NCBI RefSeq assembly: GCF_000763885.1
Contig: NZ_JRKO01000018.1
Span: 35,295-99,294 of the forward strand
Direction of reading: 5' to 3'
Length of the DNA stretch: 64,000 bases
Source of the DNA: Paracoccus versutus
Lineage (GTDB): Bacteria; Pseudomonadota; Alphaproteobacteria; Rhodobacterales; Rhodobacteraceae
The notes below the pieces were generated by a model. That model saw nothing but the letters and a program-made list of their open reading frames with translations. It was not told where the DNA came from and ran no database searches. Below are positions 24,776-35,870 of the stretch, piece by piece. Numbering within the stretch: the stretch's first letter is position 1; every line of letters begins with the position of its first letter. The position numbers were made by a program, and so were the translations under genes.

Positions 24776-26197
24776 TCAGCCGCGGGAATAGACATCCTCG
24801 TAGCGCACGATGTCGTCCTCGCCCAGATAGGCGCCGGTCTGCACCTCGATCAGCACCATCGCCACCTTGCCGGGGTTTTCCAGGCGGTGGACGGCGCCCA
24901 GCGGCACATAGATCGACTGGTTTTCCGTCAGCAGCGTCACGGTTTCGTCCACCGTCACCCGCGCGGTGCCGGAAACCACGATCCAATGTTCCGAGCGGTG
25001 GAAATGCGATTGCAGCGACAGCGCCGCGCCGGGATTGACCACGATGCGCTTGACCTGGAAGCGGTCGGCCAGCGCCAGCGTCTCGAACCAGCCCCAGGGG
25101 CGGTGGTCGCGCAGGAAATGCTCGGCCTGGCGCGCGCCCTTGGCCTTCAGCGCGCCGACCGCCTCGCGCACCTCTTGCGCGCGGTCCATGCCGGCGACCA
25201 GAACGGCATCGTCGGTGGCCACGACCATCACGTCGCGCAACCCGATGCCCACCACCTCGATCCCCTCGTCCTGCGAGCGCAGCAGCACGTTGTCGCAGTC
25301 GATCGCGGTCGAGCGGGTGTCGGTGACGGCGCCGCGCTCGGCCGGCTCGCCATCCTGGATCTCGCGCCAGACCGCGTCCCAGCCGCCAAGGTCCGACCAA
25401 TGGCCGGAATAGCGCACCACCGACAGGTTCCGGGCCTTTTCCAGCACCGCATAATCCACCGACAGGTCGGGCAGCCGGTCCCAGGGCTCGGGCGCAAGCC
25501 GCAGGAAGCCCAGGTCCAGCCGCGCCTCGGTCAGCGCCGCCTGGACAGGGGCAAGGTAGTCGGGCGCATGGGTCTTGAAAGCGTCGATCATGGTGCGGGC
25601 GGCGAAAAGGAAGATGCCGGCGTTCCACAGGAAATTGCCCTGCGCGATCATGCGCGCCGCGTTCTCCGCGTCGGGCTTTTCGACGAAGCGCTTCAGCACC
25701 AGCGGGCCTTCGCCCTCGCCCTCGGCCTCCATGTAGCCATAGCCGGTCTCGGGCCGGCTGGGGGTGATGCCGAAGGTGACGATGCGGCCGGCCTGCGCGG
25801 CCGCGAGGCCCAGGTCCACAGCGCGGCCGAAAGCCTCGGTATCGGGGACGACGTGATCCGAGGGCGCGACCAGCAGCAGCGCATCGGCATCCTTTTCGGC
25901 GGCGGCCAGCGCGGCGGCCAGGATCGCCGGGGCGGTGTTGCGGCCGGCGGGCTCGATCAGGATGGCCGCGGGGGCAATGCCGATCTGGTCCAGCTGTTCG
26001 GCGACGATGAAGCGGAAATCCGCGTTCGTCATCACCAGCGGCGCGGCGTAGCGCGGTCCCGACAGGCGGCGGGCCGAGGCCTGGAACAGGCTTTCCTCGC
26101 CCACCAGCGGGGCGAATTGCTTGGGGAAGCTCTTGCGCGAGACGGGCCAGAGACGGGTGCCGGAGCCGCCGGCCAGCAGAACAGGGGTGATCGTCAT
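24776..26197 (-). CDS. Mannose-1-phosphate guanylyltransferase / mannose-6-phosphate isomerase
   Basis: Bifunctional enzyme of the ManC/CpsB/XanB/AlgA type, 473 aa, making GDP-mannose for surface polysaccharide. N-terminal nucleotidyltransferase with GGSGTRLWPVSRKSFPKQF at about 9-27 and VEKPDAENAARM mid-domain. C-terminal cupin at about 350-470 with RPWGWFETL, SLQSHFHRSEHWIVVSGTA and VPLGAVHRLEN. Single gene here: no pmm or polysaccharide cluster is adjacent, although a glycosyltransferase lies near 33 kb. Confidence 0.93.
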   Translation of the reverse strand: MTITPVLLAGGSGTRLWPVSRKSFPKQFAPLVGEESLFQASARRLSGPRYAAPLVMTNADFRFIVAEQLDQIGIAPAAILIEPAGRNTAPAILAAALAAAEKDADALLLVAPSDHVVPDTEAFGRAVDLGLAAAQAGRIVTFGITPSRPETGYGYMEAEGEGEGPLVLKRFVEKPDAENAARMIAQGNFLWNAGIFLFAARTMIDAFKTHAPDYLAPVQAALTEARLDLGFLRLAPEPWDRLPDLSVDYAVLEKARNLSVVRYSGHWSDLGGWDAVWREIQDGEPAERGAVTDTRSTAIDCDNVLLRSQDEGIEVVGIGLRDVMVVATDDAVLVAGMDRAQEVREAVGALKAKGARQAEHFLRDHRPWGWFETLALADRFQVKRIVVNPGAALSLQSHFHRSEHWIVVSGTARVTVDETVTLLTENQSIYVPLGAVHRLENPGKVAMVLIEVQTGAYLGEDDIVRYEDVYSRG

Positions 26198-26316
26198 GAA
26201 AATCGCTCCATCGGCCTGGGGCCGTTACCATCCGCCCCGTTATCCGCCGGGTTCCTTTCGCGTGCAAGTTGCGCAAAACGGCAGGATTCCGGGGCCTGAT
26301 GCCCGGAAACGGCCGG

Positions 26317-27234
26317 TCAATAGCCGCGCGCCCGGTCCACCAGATGCAAAAGCGGCGCACCCCGCATGGCGCGGCGCAGGTTCTCGGCCACGACATGGGC
26401 GGCGCTCTCGGGCCGGGTCTCGGCCGAGACATGCGGCGTCACCGTCACCTGCGGATGCGTCCAGAACGGGTGTTCGGGCGGCAGCGGCTCCTGCCGGAAC
26501 ACGTCCAGCACCGCATGGCCCAGGCCCTGATCGAGCGCCGCCAGCAAGGCCGCCTCGTCGATCAGGCTGCCGCGGCCGGCGTTGATGATCGTGGCGCCCG
26601 GCGGCAGCAGGGACAGCCGCGCGGCGTCCAGCAGGTTGCGCGTCCCGCCCGTGTCGGGCAGCAGGCAGACCAGGATCTCGGCCCGGTTCAGGGCCTGGGG
26701 CAGGGCGTCGCCCGCCAGCACCTCGATCCCCGGCACCGGGCGGCCCGATTGCGACCAGCCGGCGACGCGAAAGCCCAGGCCCGCCAGCGCCAAGGCCACC
26801 GCCCGGCCCAGCTCGCCCATGCCCAGCACGGTCACGCCGCGCCGCTGCGCCAGGGGTGGGGTCAGCTGGTTGCGCCAGACGCCGTCCTGGGCAAAGCGGT
26901 CCATGCCCAGATGCGCCCGCAGCGCCCAGCCGGTGCAATATTCCACCATGCCCTGCGCCAGTCCCGGATCGACCATGCGGCAGAGCGGCTGGGTCAGCGT
27001 GGGGTTGGTCACGATGCGCTCGACCCCGGCCCAGAGGCTTTGCACCACGCGGGCGCGGGTGAAGGGGGTGAAGTCCAGCACCCTGCCGTCCTCGGGGTAG
27101 CCGGGCGCATAGATCAGCGCGTCGAAGCACGCGGGATCGCCCTGCCGGCACAGCTCCATCTCGGGGCAGGCCGCGCGCAGGGCGGGGGACCAGGCATCCC
27201 ACAGCCGCGCGGGGGCGGCGAACAGCACCCGCAT
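26317..27234 (-). CDS. ghrA: Glyoxylate/hydroxypyruvate reductase A
   Basis: NAD(P)H-dependent reductase of the D-2-hydroxyacid dehydrogenase family, GhrA subgroup, 305 aa. GMGELGRAVALAL is the nucleotide-binding loop, NAGRGSLIDE precedes the catalytic region and VTPHVSAETRPES carries the catalytic His. The N-terminus has the GhrA-type catalytic Arg segment SLWAGVERI. The start at ATG 27234 lies 4 bp after the rodA stop, so it appears to be the last gene of the cell-shape operon. It reduces glyoxylate or hydroxypyruvate, linking it metabolically with bhcA and gph in this window. Confidence 0.88.
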   Translation of the reverse strand: MRVLFAAPARLWDAWSPALRAACPEMELCRQGDPACFDALIYAPGYPEDGRVLDFTPFTRARVVQSLWAGVERIVTNPTLTQPLCRMVDPGLAQGMVEYCTGWALRAHLGMDRFAQDGVWRNQLTPPLAQRRGVTVLGMGELGRAVALALAGLGFRVAGWSQSGRPVPGIEVLAGDALPQALNRAEILVCLLPDTGGTRNLLDAARLSLLPPGATIINAGRGSLIDEAALLAALDQGLGHAVLDVFRQEPLPPEHPFWTHPQVTVTPHVSAETRPESAAHVVAENLRRAMRGAPLLHLVDRARGY

Positions 27235-27238
27235 CCCG

Positions 27239-28381
27239 TCAGCCCCTAGGCCGATGGACATGGGCCGATTGCACGATGCCGAAGGCCATCAGCAGGATCA
27301 TCAGCGAGGTTCCTCCGTAACTGACCAGCGGCAGGGGCGAGCCCTTGGCCGGCAACATGCCCATCACCGTCGCCATGTTGATGGAAAAGTAAAGGAAGAA
27401 CGTCCCGGCGATGCCGATGGTCAGCAGGCTGGCGAAGCGGTCGCGGTTGGTCAGCGCCGAATACATGCAGAACCCCAGGATCAGCACATAGAGGATCAGC
27501 AGCGATCCCGCGCCGACGAAGCCGAATTCCTCGGCCAGCGAGGTGAAGATGAAGTCGGTGTGCTTCTCGGGCAGGAAGTTCAGCCGCGACTGCGTGCCCT
27601 GCATGAAGCCGCGCCCCGACCAGCCGCCCGATCCCAGCGCGATCTGCGCCTGGGCGATGTTGTAGCCCGCGCCCAAGGGGTCCGAGCCGGGGTCGAGGAA
27701 GGTGTCGATGCGGCGGAACTGGTAGTCGTGCAGCAATTGCCAGTCGGTGCCGCGGCTTTCCATGACCGCGGTGATGCCGGCGACGACGATGGCGATGACG
27801 GCGGCGAAATACCACAGGCTGACGCCGGCCGCGAACATCACGATGCCGCCCCCCGCGATCAGCATGATCGAGGTGCCCAGGTCGGGCTGCATCAGCACCA
27901 GCGCCGTCGGCAGCAGGATCAGCACCACCGGCACCAGCACCCAGAACGGGCGCGAGACCTTTTCCACCGGCAGCCAGTCGTAATAGGCTGCCAGCGTCAG
28001 CACGAAGGCGACCTTGGTCAGCTCGGACGGCTGGATGCGGATCGGTCCCAGCACCAGCCAGCGCTGCGCGCCCATGCCGACATGGCCCATCACCTCGACC
28101 AGCACCAGAAGGCCGACGCAGATCACGTAGGATGCGACCGAGATCGAGCGCCAGAACCAGATCGGCACGAAGGCCAGCGCGAACATCAGCACCATGCCGA
28201 CGGCGAAGCGCTCCATCTGCGGGCCGGCCCATTTGTCGATGTCGCCGCCCGAGACGGAATAGAGCATCAGGAAGCCGATGCAGCTGACCGCCGTGACCAG
28301 GAAGACCAGCGGCCAGTTCAGATACAGGATCTTGCGCCAGCCCGTCGGCACCTGCGCGACGTGATAGTCGAGATAGCTCAT
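27239..28381 (-). CDS. rodA: Rod-shape-determining SEDS glycosyltransferase RodA
   Basis: SEDS-family peptidoglycan polymerase of the elongasome, 380 aa with ten membrane segments. Family motifs: VLGPIRIQPSELTKVAFVL, LVLMQPDLGTSIM, and SYGGTSLMILLMAFGI at the C-terminus. It starts 4 bp from mrdA, its class B PBP partner. Confidence 0.96.
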   Translation of the reverse strand: MSYLDYHVAQVPTGWRKILYLNWPLVFLVTAVSCIGFLMLYSVSGGDIDKWAGPQMERFAVGMVLMFALAFVPIWFWRSISVASYVICVGLLVLVEVMGHVGMGAQRWLVLGPIRIQPSELTKVAFVLTLAAYYDWLPVEKVSRPFWVLVPVVLILLPTALVLMQPDLGTSIMLIAGGGIVMFAAGVSLWYFAAVIAIVVAGITAVMESRGTDWQLLHDYQFRRIDTFLDPGSDPLGAGYNIAQAQIALGSGGWSGRGFMQGTQSRLNFLPEKHTDFIFTSLAEEFGFVGAGSLLILYVLILGFCMYSALTNRDRFASLLTIGIAGTFFLYFSINMATVMGMLPAKGSPLPLVSYGGTSLMILLMAFGIVQSAHVHRPRG

Positions 28382-28384
28382 GGC

Positions 28385-30328
28385 TCAGGCCCTTGCGCGG
28401 CCCTCGCCCTTGCGGGCCGAGGGGGTCAGGTTCATGCGCGACCACATCTCCTGCACCTTGGCGCGCTCGGCCTCGGGATAGGCCGAAAGCGGCGGCAGGC
28501 CGTCCGCCAGCGCATAAAGCAGGATATCGCGGGCGATGGGGGCCGCGACCGCGCCGCCGCCGCCGCCATGCTCGACCACGACCGAGACCGCATAGCGCGG
28601 CATGTCATAGGGCGCGAAGCAGACGAACAGCGCATGGTCGCGCCGGTTCCAGGGCAGCTGCTCGTTCGAGATCACGCCGCGGGCGCGTTCGGCGGCGGTG
28701 ATGTTGCGCACCTGGCTGGTGCCGGTCTTGCCGGCCATCTGCCATTCCGGCGCCAGGATGCGCGAGCGGCGCGCGGTGCCGCGGGGCGCGTTCATCACCG
28801 CATCCATCCCCGCCCGCGCCGTGCGCAGGTTCAGCGGGTTGATGTCCAGTTCCGGCCATTCCGGCACCGGCTCGGCCTGGCCGTCGATGGCGCGCACCAG
28901 GCGCGGCGCGACCGCGCGCCCCGTCGCCACCCGCGCCGTCATCACCGCCAGCTGCAGCGGCGAGGCCAGCACATAGCCCTGGCCAATCGAGGCGTTGAGC
29001 GAATCGCCCACCTGCCATTCCTGGTCGTAGCGCGCCTTCTTCCAGGCGCGATCCGGGGCGATGCCCTCGGCGATGGCGGACATCGGCAGCTCGTGGCGCA
29101 CGCCGATGCCCAGCTTGCGCGCCATGGCGGCGATGCGGTCGATGCCGACGCGCTGCGCCAGCTCGTAGTAATAGACGTCGCAGGAATGCTCGAGGCTGCG
29201 CAGCGCATCGACCATGCCGTGGCCGCCGCGGCTCCAGCAATGGAAGCGGCGCCCGGCGACCTGGGTATAGCCGGGGCAATAGAAGCGCGAGCCGGCGTTG
29301 ATGACCCCGGCCTCGAGCCCGGCCAGCAGCGTCACCATCTTGAAGGTCGAGCCGGGCGGATAGACGCCCTGCACCGTCTTGTCGGCCAGCGGGCGGTGGT
29401 CGTGTTCCATCAGCGCGCGGTAATCCGGCCCCGAGATGCCGCGCACGAACTTGTTCGGGTCGAACACCGGCGAGGAGGAGATCGCCAGGATGTCGCCGTT
29501 GGTCACGTCGATCACCACCGCGGCGGCGCTTTCGCTGCCCAGCCGCTGGGTGGAGAAATTCTGCAACCCGGCGTCCAGCGTGGTCTGCACCGTGGCGCCC
29601 TGCTGCCCCTCTTGCCGCGACAGCTCGCGCATCTCGCGCCCGGCGCTGTTCACCTCGACCCGGCGCGAGCCGGCCTTGCCGCGCAGCGCCTCTTCCAGCT
29701 TGGACTCCATGCCGACCTTGCCCAGCTGGAACTCGGGCAGGCGCAGCACCGGGTCGGGATCCTCGATCTTGGACAGGTCGTAGTCCGAGACCGGGCCGAC
29801 ATAGCCCAGCACATGCGCGAAATCGCCCGCCCGCGGATAGCTGCGCGACAGCCCCGCCTCGGGCGTCACGCCGGGCAGGGCGGGGGCGTTGAGCGCGATC
29901 GAGGAAAACTCGTCCCAGGTCAGGCGGTCGGCGACCAGCACCGGGGTCACGGCGCTGCGCTTGTGGATCTCTGCCAGGATCTCGGCGGCCTGGCGGTCGC
30001 TCATCGGGATGATGTGGCGCAGCCGCGCGATCACGGCCGAGACGTCGCCCGCCTCCTCGCGGGTCAGGGTGACGCGGTAGTTCTGTTCGTTGCCGGCGAT
30101 GATGGTGCCGTTGCGGTCCAGGATCAGCCCGCGCGCCGGCGGCAGCAGGCGGATCTTGATCGAGTTGCCGTCCGACAGCATGCGGTATTCGTCGGCATGT
30201 TCGACCTGCATCGAGCGCAGCTTCAGCCCCAAGACCGACACCACCGCCGCCTGGATCACCCCCAGCATCAGCACCCGGCGGGTGATGAGCCGGCTGCTTT
30301 CGACGATTTCGCGTTCCGACTTGCGCAT
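28385..30328 (-). CDS. mrdA: Penicillin-binding protein 2 (class B transpeptidase)
   Basis: Elongasome D,D-transpeptidase, 647 aa. N-terminal membrane anchor (VLMLGVIQAAVVSVLGL), pedestal domain, then transpeptidase domain with the active-site motif YPPGSTFKM (SxxK), SCDVYYYEL (SxD/N position) and GKTGTSQV (KTG). Lies between mreD and rodA with 3-bp spacings. Confidence 0.96.
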   Translation of the reverse strand: MRKSEREIVESSRLITRRVLMLGVIQAAVVSVLGLKLRSMQVEHADEYRMLSDGNSIKIRLLPPARGLILDRNGTIIAGNEQNYRVTLTREEAGDVSAVIARLRHIIPMSDRQAAEILAEIHKRSAVTPVLVADRLTWDEFSSIALNAPALPGVTPEAGLSRSYPRAGDFAHVLGYVGPVSDYDLSKIEDPDPVLRLPEFQLGKVGMESKLEEALRGKAGSRRVEVNSAGREMRELSRQEGQQGATVQTTLDAGLQNFSTQRLGSESAAAVVIDVTNGDILAISSSPVFDPNKFVRGISGPDYRALMEHDHRPLADKTVQGVYPPGSTFKMVTLLAGLEAGVINAGSRFYCPGYTQVAGRRFHCWSRGGHGMVDALRSLEHSCDVYYYELAQRVGIDRIAAMARKLGIGVRHELPMSAIAEGIAPDRAWKKARYDQEWQVGDSLNASIGQGYVLASPLQLAVMTARVATGRAVAPRLVRAIDGQAEPVPEWPELDINPLNLRTARAGMDAVMNAPRGTARRSRILAPEWQMAGKTGTSQVRNITAAERARGVISNEQLPWNRRDHALFVCFAPYDMPRYAVSVVVEHGGGGGAVAAPIARDILLYALADGLPPLSAYPEAERAKVQEMWSRMNLTPSARKGEGRARA

Positions 30329-30331
30329 GGC

Positions 30332-30862
30332 TCAGCGATGCCTCGTGTCTCGTTCGGCGCGGCCGCGCGGCAGGCCGAGCGCCCAGCCGGCAAGGCCCGC
30401 GACCAGCGGATAGGCGGTGACCGTGGCGATGAATTGCAAGATCACCTGCCCGAACGGAGGAAGGGGCAGGAAGAACACCGCCAGCAATATGCGGTTCGCC
30501 ACCATCATCAGCGCCAGAAGCGTCGCGACCCGCAGCCATTCAACCATGAAAGGCAGTTCGCGCCAATGCGGCTCGCGCTTTCTTGCGGCCTCGGTCACGA
30601 TGACGGCCAGGGCGGCGCCCAGGCCGATGGGGCGCATCAGCAGGATGTCCTCGATCAGGAACAGGGCGGCGATGGTCGCGACCGGCACCTGTTCGGGGCG
30701 GCGCAGCACCCAGACCAGCACCAGGCACAGCGCCAGGTCCGGCCCCGGCCAGCCGACGCGGCCCGGCGCCAGCGGCAGAAGCCGCCAGAACAGGATCGCC
30801 AGGAACAGCGCCACGAACAGCGCCTGGCCCAGGAACCGGCGCCGGCGGGCGGGATCAATCAT
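30332..30862 (-). CDS. mreD: Rod-shape-determining protein MreD
   Basis: Inner-membrane protein of 176 aa with five hydrophobic segments; weakly conserved family recognised by size, topology, the PGRVGWPGPDLALCLVLVW and EDILLMRPIGLGAAL segments and its place between mreC and mrdA. Its start overlaps the mreC end by 8 bp. Confidence 0.9.
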   Translation of the reverse strand: MIDPARRRRFLGQALFVALFLAILFWRLLPLAPGRVGWPGPDLALCLVLVWVLRRPEQVPVATIAALFLIEDILLMRPIGLGAALAVIVTEAARKREPHWRELPFMVEWLRVATLLALMMVANRILLAVFFLPLPPFGQVILQFIATVTAYPLVAGLAGWALGLPRGRAERDTRHR

Positions 30863-31799
30863 CCCCGGCCCCGGCTTGGGCCCCTGAATCCTCGCCGGCC
30901 GCCTGCATGTCGGCCAGCGGCGGCAGGGGCGGGCCGATGAAATCCGCCGCCGGCGGCGGGATCAGCAGCCCGGTATCGGAAAGCTGCTCGGCCGGGTGGC
31001 TGCGCAGCACGCGCAGGAACTCCAGCCGGCCGTAATCCGCGGCCAACCGCACCCGCAGCCGGCCGTCGCTGGCCAGCGCCACCTGGCCCACCGGCAGGCC
31101 CGGCGGGAACACGCCCCCGTCGCCCGAGCTGACCACCCGGTCGCCGGGGCGCAGGTTTTCCGGGCTTTCGATGAAATCCAGCGCCGGCAGGGCGGTATTG
31201 TCCCCGGTCAGCAGCGCGTGCTGGCCCGAAGGCAGGATCGTCACCGGGATGCGGCTGGAGGGATCGGTCAGCAGCATGACCCGGCTGGTGGTCTGCCCCA
31301 CGCCCGAGATGCGCCCGACCAGCCCCAACCCGTCCATCGTCGCCCAGCCGTCAAGGATGCCGTCGCGCGCGCCCACGTTCAGCAGCACCGACTGGCGAAA
31401 GGCCGTGCCGCTGTCGGTCAGCACCACGCCCGAGACCGAGGTCAGGGCCGGGTCGATCCTGACGTTGTTCTGCGCCAGCAGCTTGGCGTTTTCCTGTTCC
31501 AGCTGCACCGCCGCCTCTTTCCAGGCCGCCATCTTCTGCAATTCGCGGCGCAATTCCTGGTTCTGCTCGTAGAGCCGGGCATAGGACTGGAAGCCCGAGA
31601 CCATGCGCGACAGCTTCGTCACCGGCGCCATCACCCAGTCGAAGCTGGGCACGAAGCGGTCGATGAAGGCCGCCCGCATCCGCTCGGCGCGCGGGCTGTC
31701 GATCTGCCAGAACAGGAACACCGCCAGCAGCACCAGCACCAGCAGCGAAACCAGGATGCGGCGGACCGGAGCCGCGTAATCAGGGCCCTTGCGCGCCAT
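30855..31799 (-). CDS. mreC: Rod-shape-determining protein MreC
   Basis: Bitopic periplasmic scaffold of 314 aa. One membrane helix (about 16-32, LVSLLVLVLLAVFLFW), a coiled coil (about 70-105) and the two-barrel MreC domain with GARDGILDGWATMDGLGLVGRI and VLLTDPSSRIPVTI. Acidic/Pro-rich C-terminal tail. Preceded by mreB with 13 bp between. Confidence 0.95.
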   Translation of the reverse strand: MARKGPDYAAPVRRILVSLLVLVLLAVFLFWQIDSPRAERMRAAFIDRFVPSFDWVMAPVTKLSRMVSGFQSYARLYEQNQELRRELQKMAAWKEAAVQLEQENAKLLAQNNVRIDPALTSVSGVVLTDSGTAFRQSVLLNVGARDGILDGWATMDGLGLVGRISGVGQTTSRVMLLTDPSSRIPVTILPSGQHALLTGDNTALPALDFIESPENLRPGDRVVSSGDGGVFPPGLPVGQVALASDGRLRVRLAADYGRLEFLRVLRSHPAEQLSDTGLLIPPPAADFIGPPLPPLADMQAAGEDSGAQAGAGDD

Positions 31800-31812
31800 G
31801 GGCCGAACCCGC

Positions 31813-33969
<2,157 letters not shown>

Positions 33970-33973
<4 letters not shown>

Positions 33974-35532
33974 TGCGAATACATGCTGACCTGCTTGGCG
34001 TCGGCGCCTTCGCCGACCATGTCGCGACGCACCTTCAGCCGGTTCAGCGCGCCCACATAGGCCTTGACGCTGGCCAGGATGGTGTCGGTGTCCGAGGCCT
34101 GGCCGGTGGCGATGCGCCCCTCTTCCTCCATGCGCACGCTGACGGTGGCCTGGGCATCGGTGCCCTCGGTCACGGCATGGACCTGGTAGAGCTGCAGATG
34201 CGCCCGGTGCGGCCAGATCGACTTGACGGCGTTGAAACAGGCATCGACCGGGCCGTCGCCGGTGGCATGGACGGCCTTTTCCTCGCCGCCGACCAGCAGG
34301 ACCAGGTCGGCCGATTGCCCGTCGCTGCCGCAGACTACGCGCAGGTGCTTGACTTGCAGGTGGTCGTCCTCGGTATTGGCCGCCGCATCCTGGACCAGCG
34401 CGACCAGGTCGTCGTCGTAGACCTCCTTCTTGCGGTCGGCCAGGGCCTTGAAGCGGACGAAGACGTCCTTCAACTGGTTGTCGCCCAGCTCATAGCCCAG
34501 GTCCTTCAGCTTGGCGCGCAGCGCGGCGCGGCCGGAATGCTTGCCCATGGCGATATTGGCCTCGTTCAGGCCGATGTCGGCGGGCTTCATGATCTCGAAG
34601 GTCTCGACGTTCTTCAGCACCCCGTCCTGGTGGATGCCGGATTCGTGCAGGAAGGCGTTCTTGCCCACCACCGCCTTGTTCGGCTGCACCAGGAAGCCCG
34701 AGGCCTGCGACACCCGACGCGACAAGCCCATGATCCGGGTGGTGTCGATGCCGGTGGTATAGGGCATGATGTCGTGGCGCACCTTCAGCGCCATCACCAC
34801 CTCTTCCAGCGCGGTGTTGCCGGCGCGCTCGCCCAAACCGTTGATGGTGCATTCGACCTGGCGCGCGCCCGCCTCGACCGCGGCCAGCGAGTTCGCGGTC
34901 GCCATGCCCAGGTCGTTGTGGCAATGGGTGGCGAAGACGACGCCGTCCGCGCCCGGCACCCGCTCCAGCAGCATGCGGATCAGCGCGGCGGATTCGCGCG
35001 GCGCGGTATAGCCGACGGTATCGGGGATGTTGATGGTGGTGGCGCCGCATCTGATGGCGATCTCGACCACCCGGCACAGGTAGTCGTGCTCGGTCCGGGT
35101 CGCGTCCATGGCCGACCATTGCACGTTGTCGCACAGGTTGCGGGCATGGGTCACGGTGTCGTGGATGCGCTCGGCCATCTGGTCCATGTCCAGGTTGGGG
35201 ATGGCGCGATGCAGGGGCGAGGTGCCGATGAAGGTGTGGATGCGCGGGTGCTTCGCGTGCTTCACCGCCTCCCAGCAGCGGTCGATGTCGGGGATCTGCG
35301 CCCGCGCCAGGCCGCAGATCACCGCGTTCTTCGCGCGCTTGGCGATTTCGGAAACGGCGGCGAAATCGCCCTCCGAGGCGATGGGGAAACCGGCCTCGAT
35401 GATGTCGACGCCCATCTCGTCCAGCATCTCGGCGATGTCCAGCTTTTCGGTATGGCTCATGGTGGCGCCGGGCGATTGCTCGCCGTCGCGCAGGGTGGTG
35501 TCAAAGATCAATACGCGGTTCGGATCGGTCAT
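33970..35532 (-). CDS. leuA: 2-isopropylmalate synthase
   Basis: First committed step of leucine synthesis: acetyl-CoA plus 2-oxoisovalerate. Protein of 520 aa. DTTLRDGEQSPGAT at residues 11-24 is the DRE-TIM metallolyase signature; THCHNDLGMATANSLAA carries the metal-binding His pair. Residues about 395-510 form the LeuA allosteric domain for leucine feedback (GDGPVDACFNAV). AAGAAGGA lies upstream of ATG 35532. A leucine-rich leader peptide and hairpins precede it. Confidence 0.97.
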
Positions 35533-35551
35533 TTCGGGAATCCTTCTTCAT

Positions 35552-35610
35552 GTGCTCACGGGAGACCGGGCACGAACCTGACTGAGCGGCGGCCCGGAAG
35601 ACCCGCTCAG
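35552..35610 (-). promoter_or_regulatory. leuA attenuator hairpins
   Basis: Two stems lie between the leader stop and leuA. The first, CTGAGCGG at 35582-35589 with CCGCTCAG at 35603-35610 (8 bp, 13-nt loop), overlaps the leader stop codon. The second pairs GTGC 35552-35555 with GCAC 35570-35573, with an inner CGG/CCG, and ends just before the leuA ribosome site. No U-run follows the second stem, so control could be by premature termination through Rho or by occluding the ribosome site rather than by a classic intrinsic terminator. Confidence 0.6.
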
Positions 35611-35708
35611 CGCAGCGTAAGAAGAAGGAGACCGCGGCGGTTCACGGCGATGCGCGCGCGGTCATGCGCGTGCGGGGCCGTGGCAATGATCTGCTGCATC
35701 CGAGTCAT
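35607..35708 (-). CDS. leuL: leu operon leader peptide (33 aa)
   Basis: The 33-aa peptide ends in RGLLLLTLR. Codons 35619-35630 are CTC CTT CTT CTT followed by Thr and CTG, so five Leu in six codons; CTT is rare in this GC-rich sequence. This is the classic design of a leucine-responsive attenuator, where ribosome stalling at low Leu-tRNA changes RNA folding. The start at ATG 35708 begins almost at the predicted transcript start; ATG 35699 is an alternative. Confidence 0.8.
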   Translation of the reverse strand: MTRMQQIIATAPHAHDRARIAVNRRGLLLLTLR

Positions 35709-35715
35709 GGCGCGG

Positions 35716-35744
35716 ACTATAAGACCCGCCCCGCCGGCTTGGAA
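35716..35744 (-). promoter_or_regulatory. Predicted leu leader promoter
   Basis: On the minus strand TTCCAA (35744-35739) and TATAGT (35721-35716) are separated by 17 bp. Transcription would start about 7 bp later, at or next to the leader ATG at 35708, giving a leaderless or near-leaderless mRNA. Confidence 0.55.
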
Positions 35745-35870
35745 AGGCAAAAAACACGCCCCCGGCATTTTCCCGACTCGAAACCCTCGGGGGGCGCCGC
35801 CGCCCCGCACCGCCCCCGAACTTCTTCGTTCTTCAAATACCCATGCGCCCCGTGCCGCTGGCGCGGCGGC

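Noticed and set aside
27254..30940. 1,228-codon open frame antisense to rodA, mrdA and mreD
   Set aside because: It is the complement of three certain genes, with Arg/Asp/His-rich composition typical of antisense frames in GC-rich DNA.
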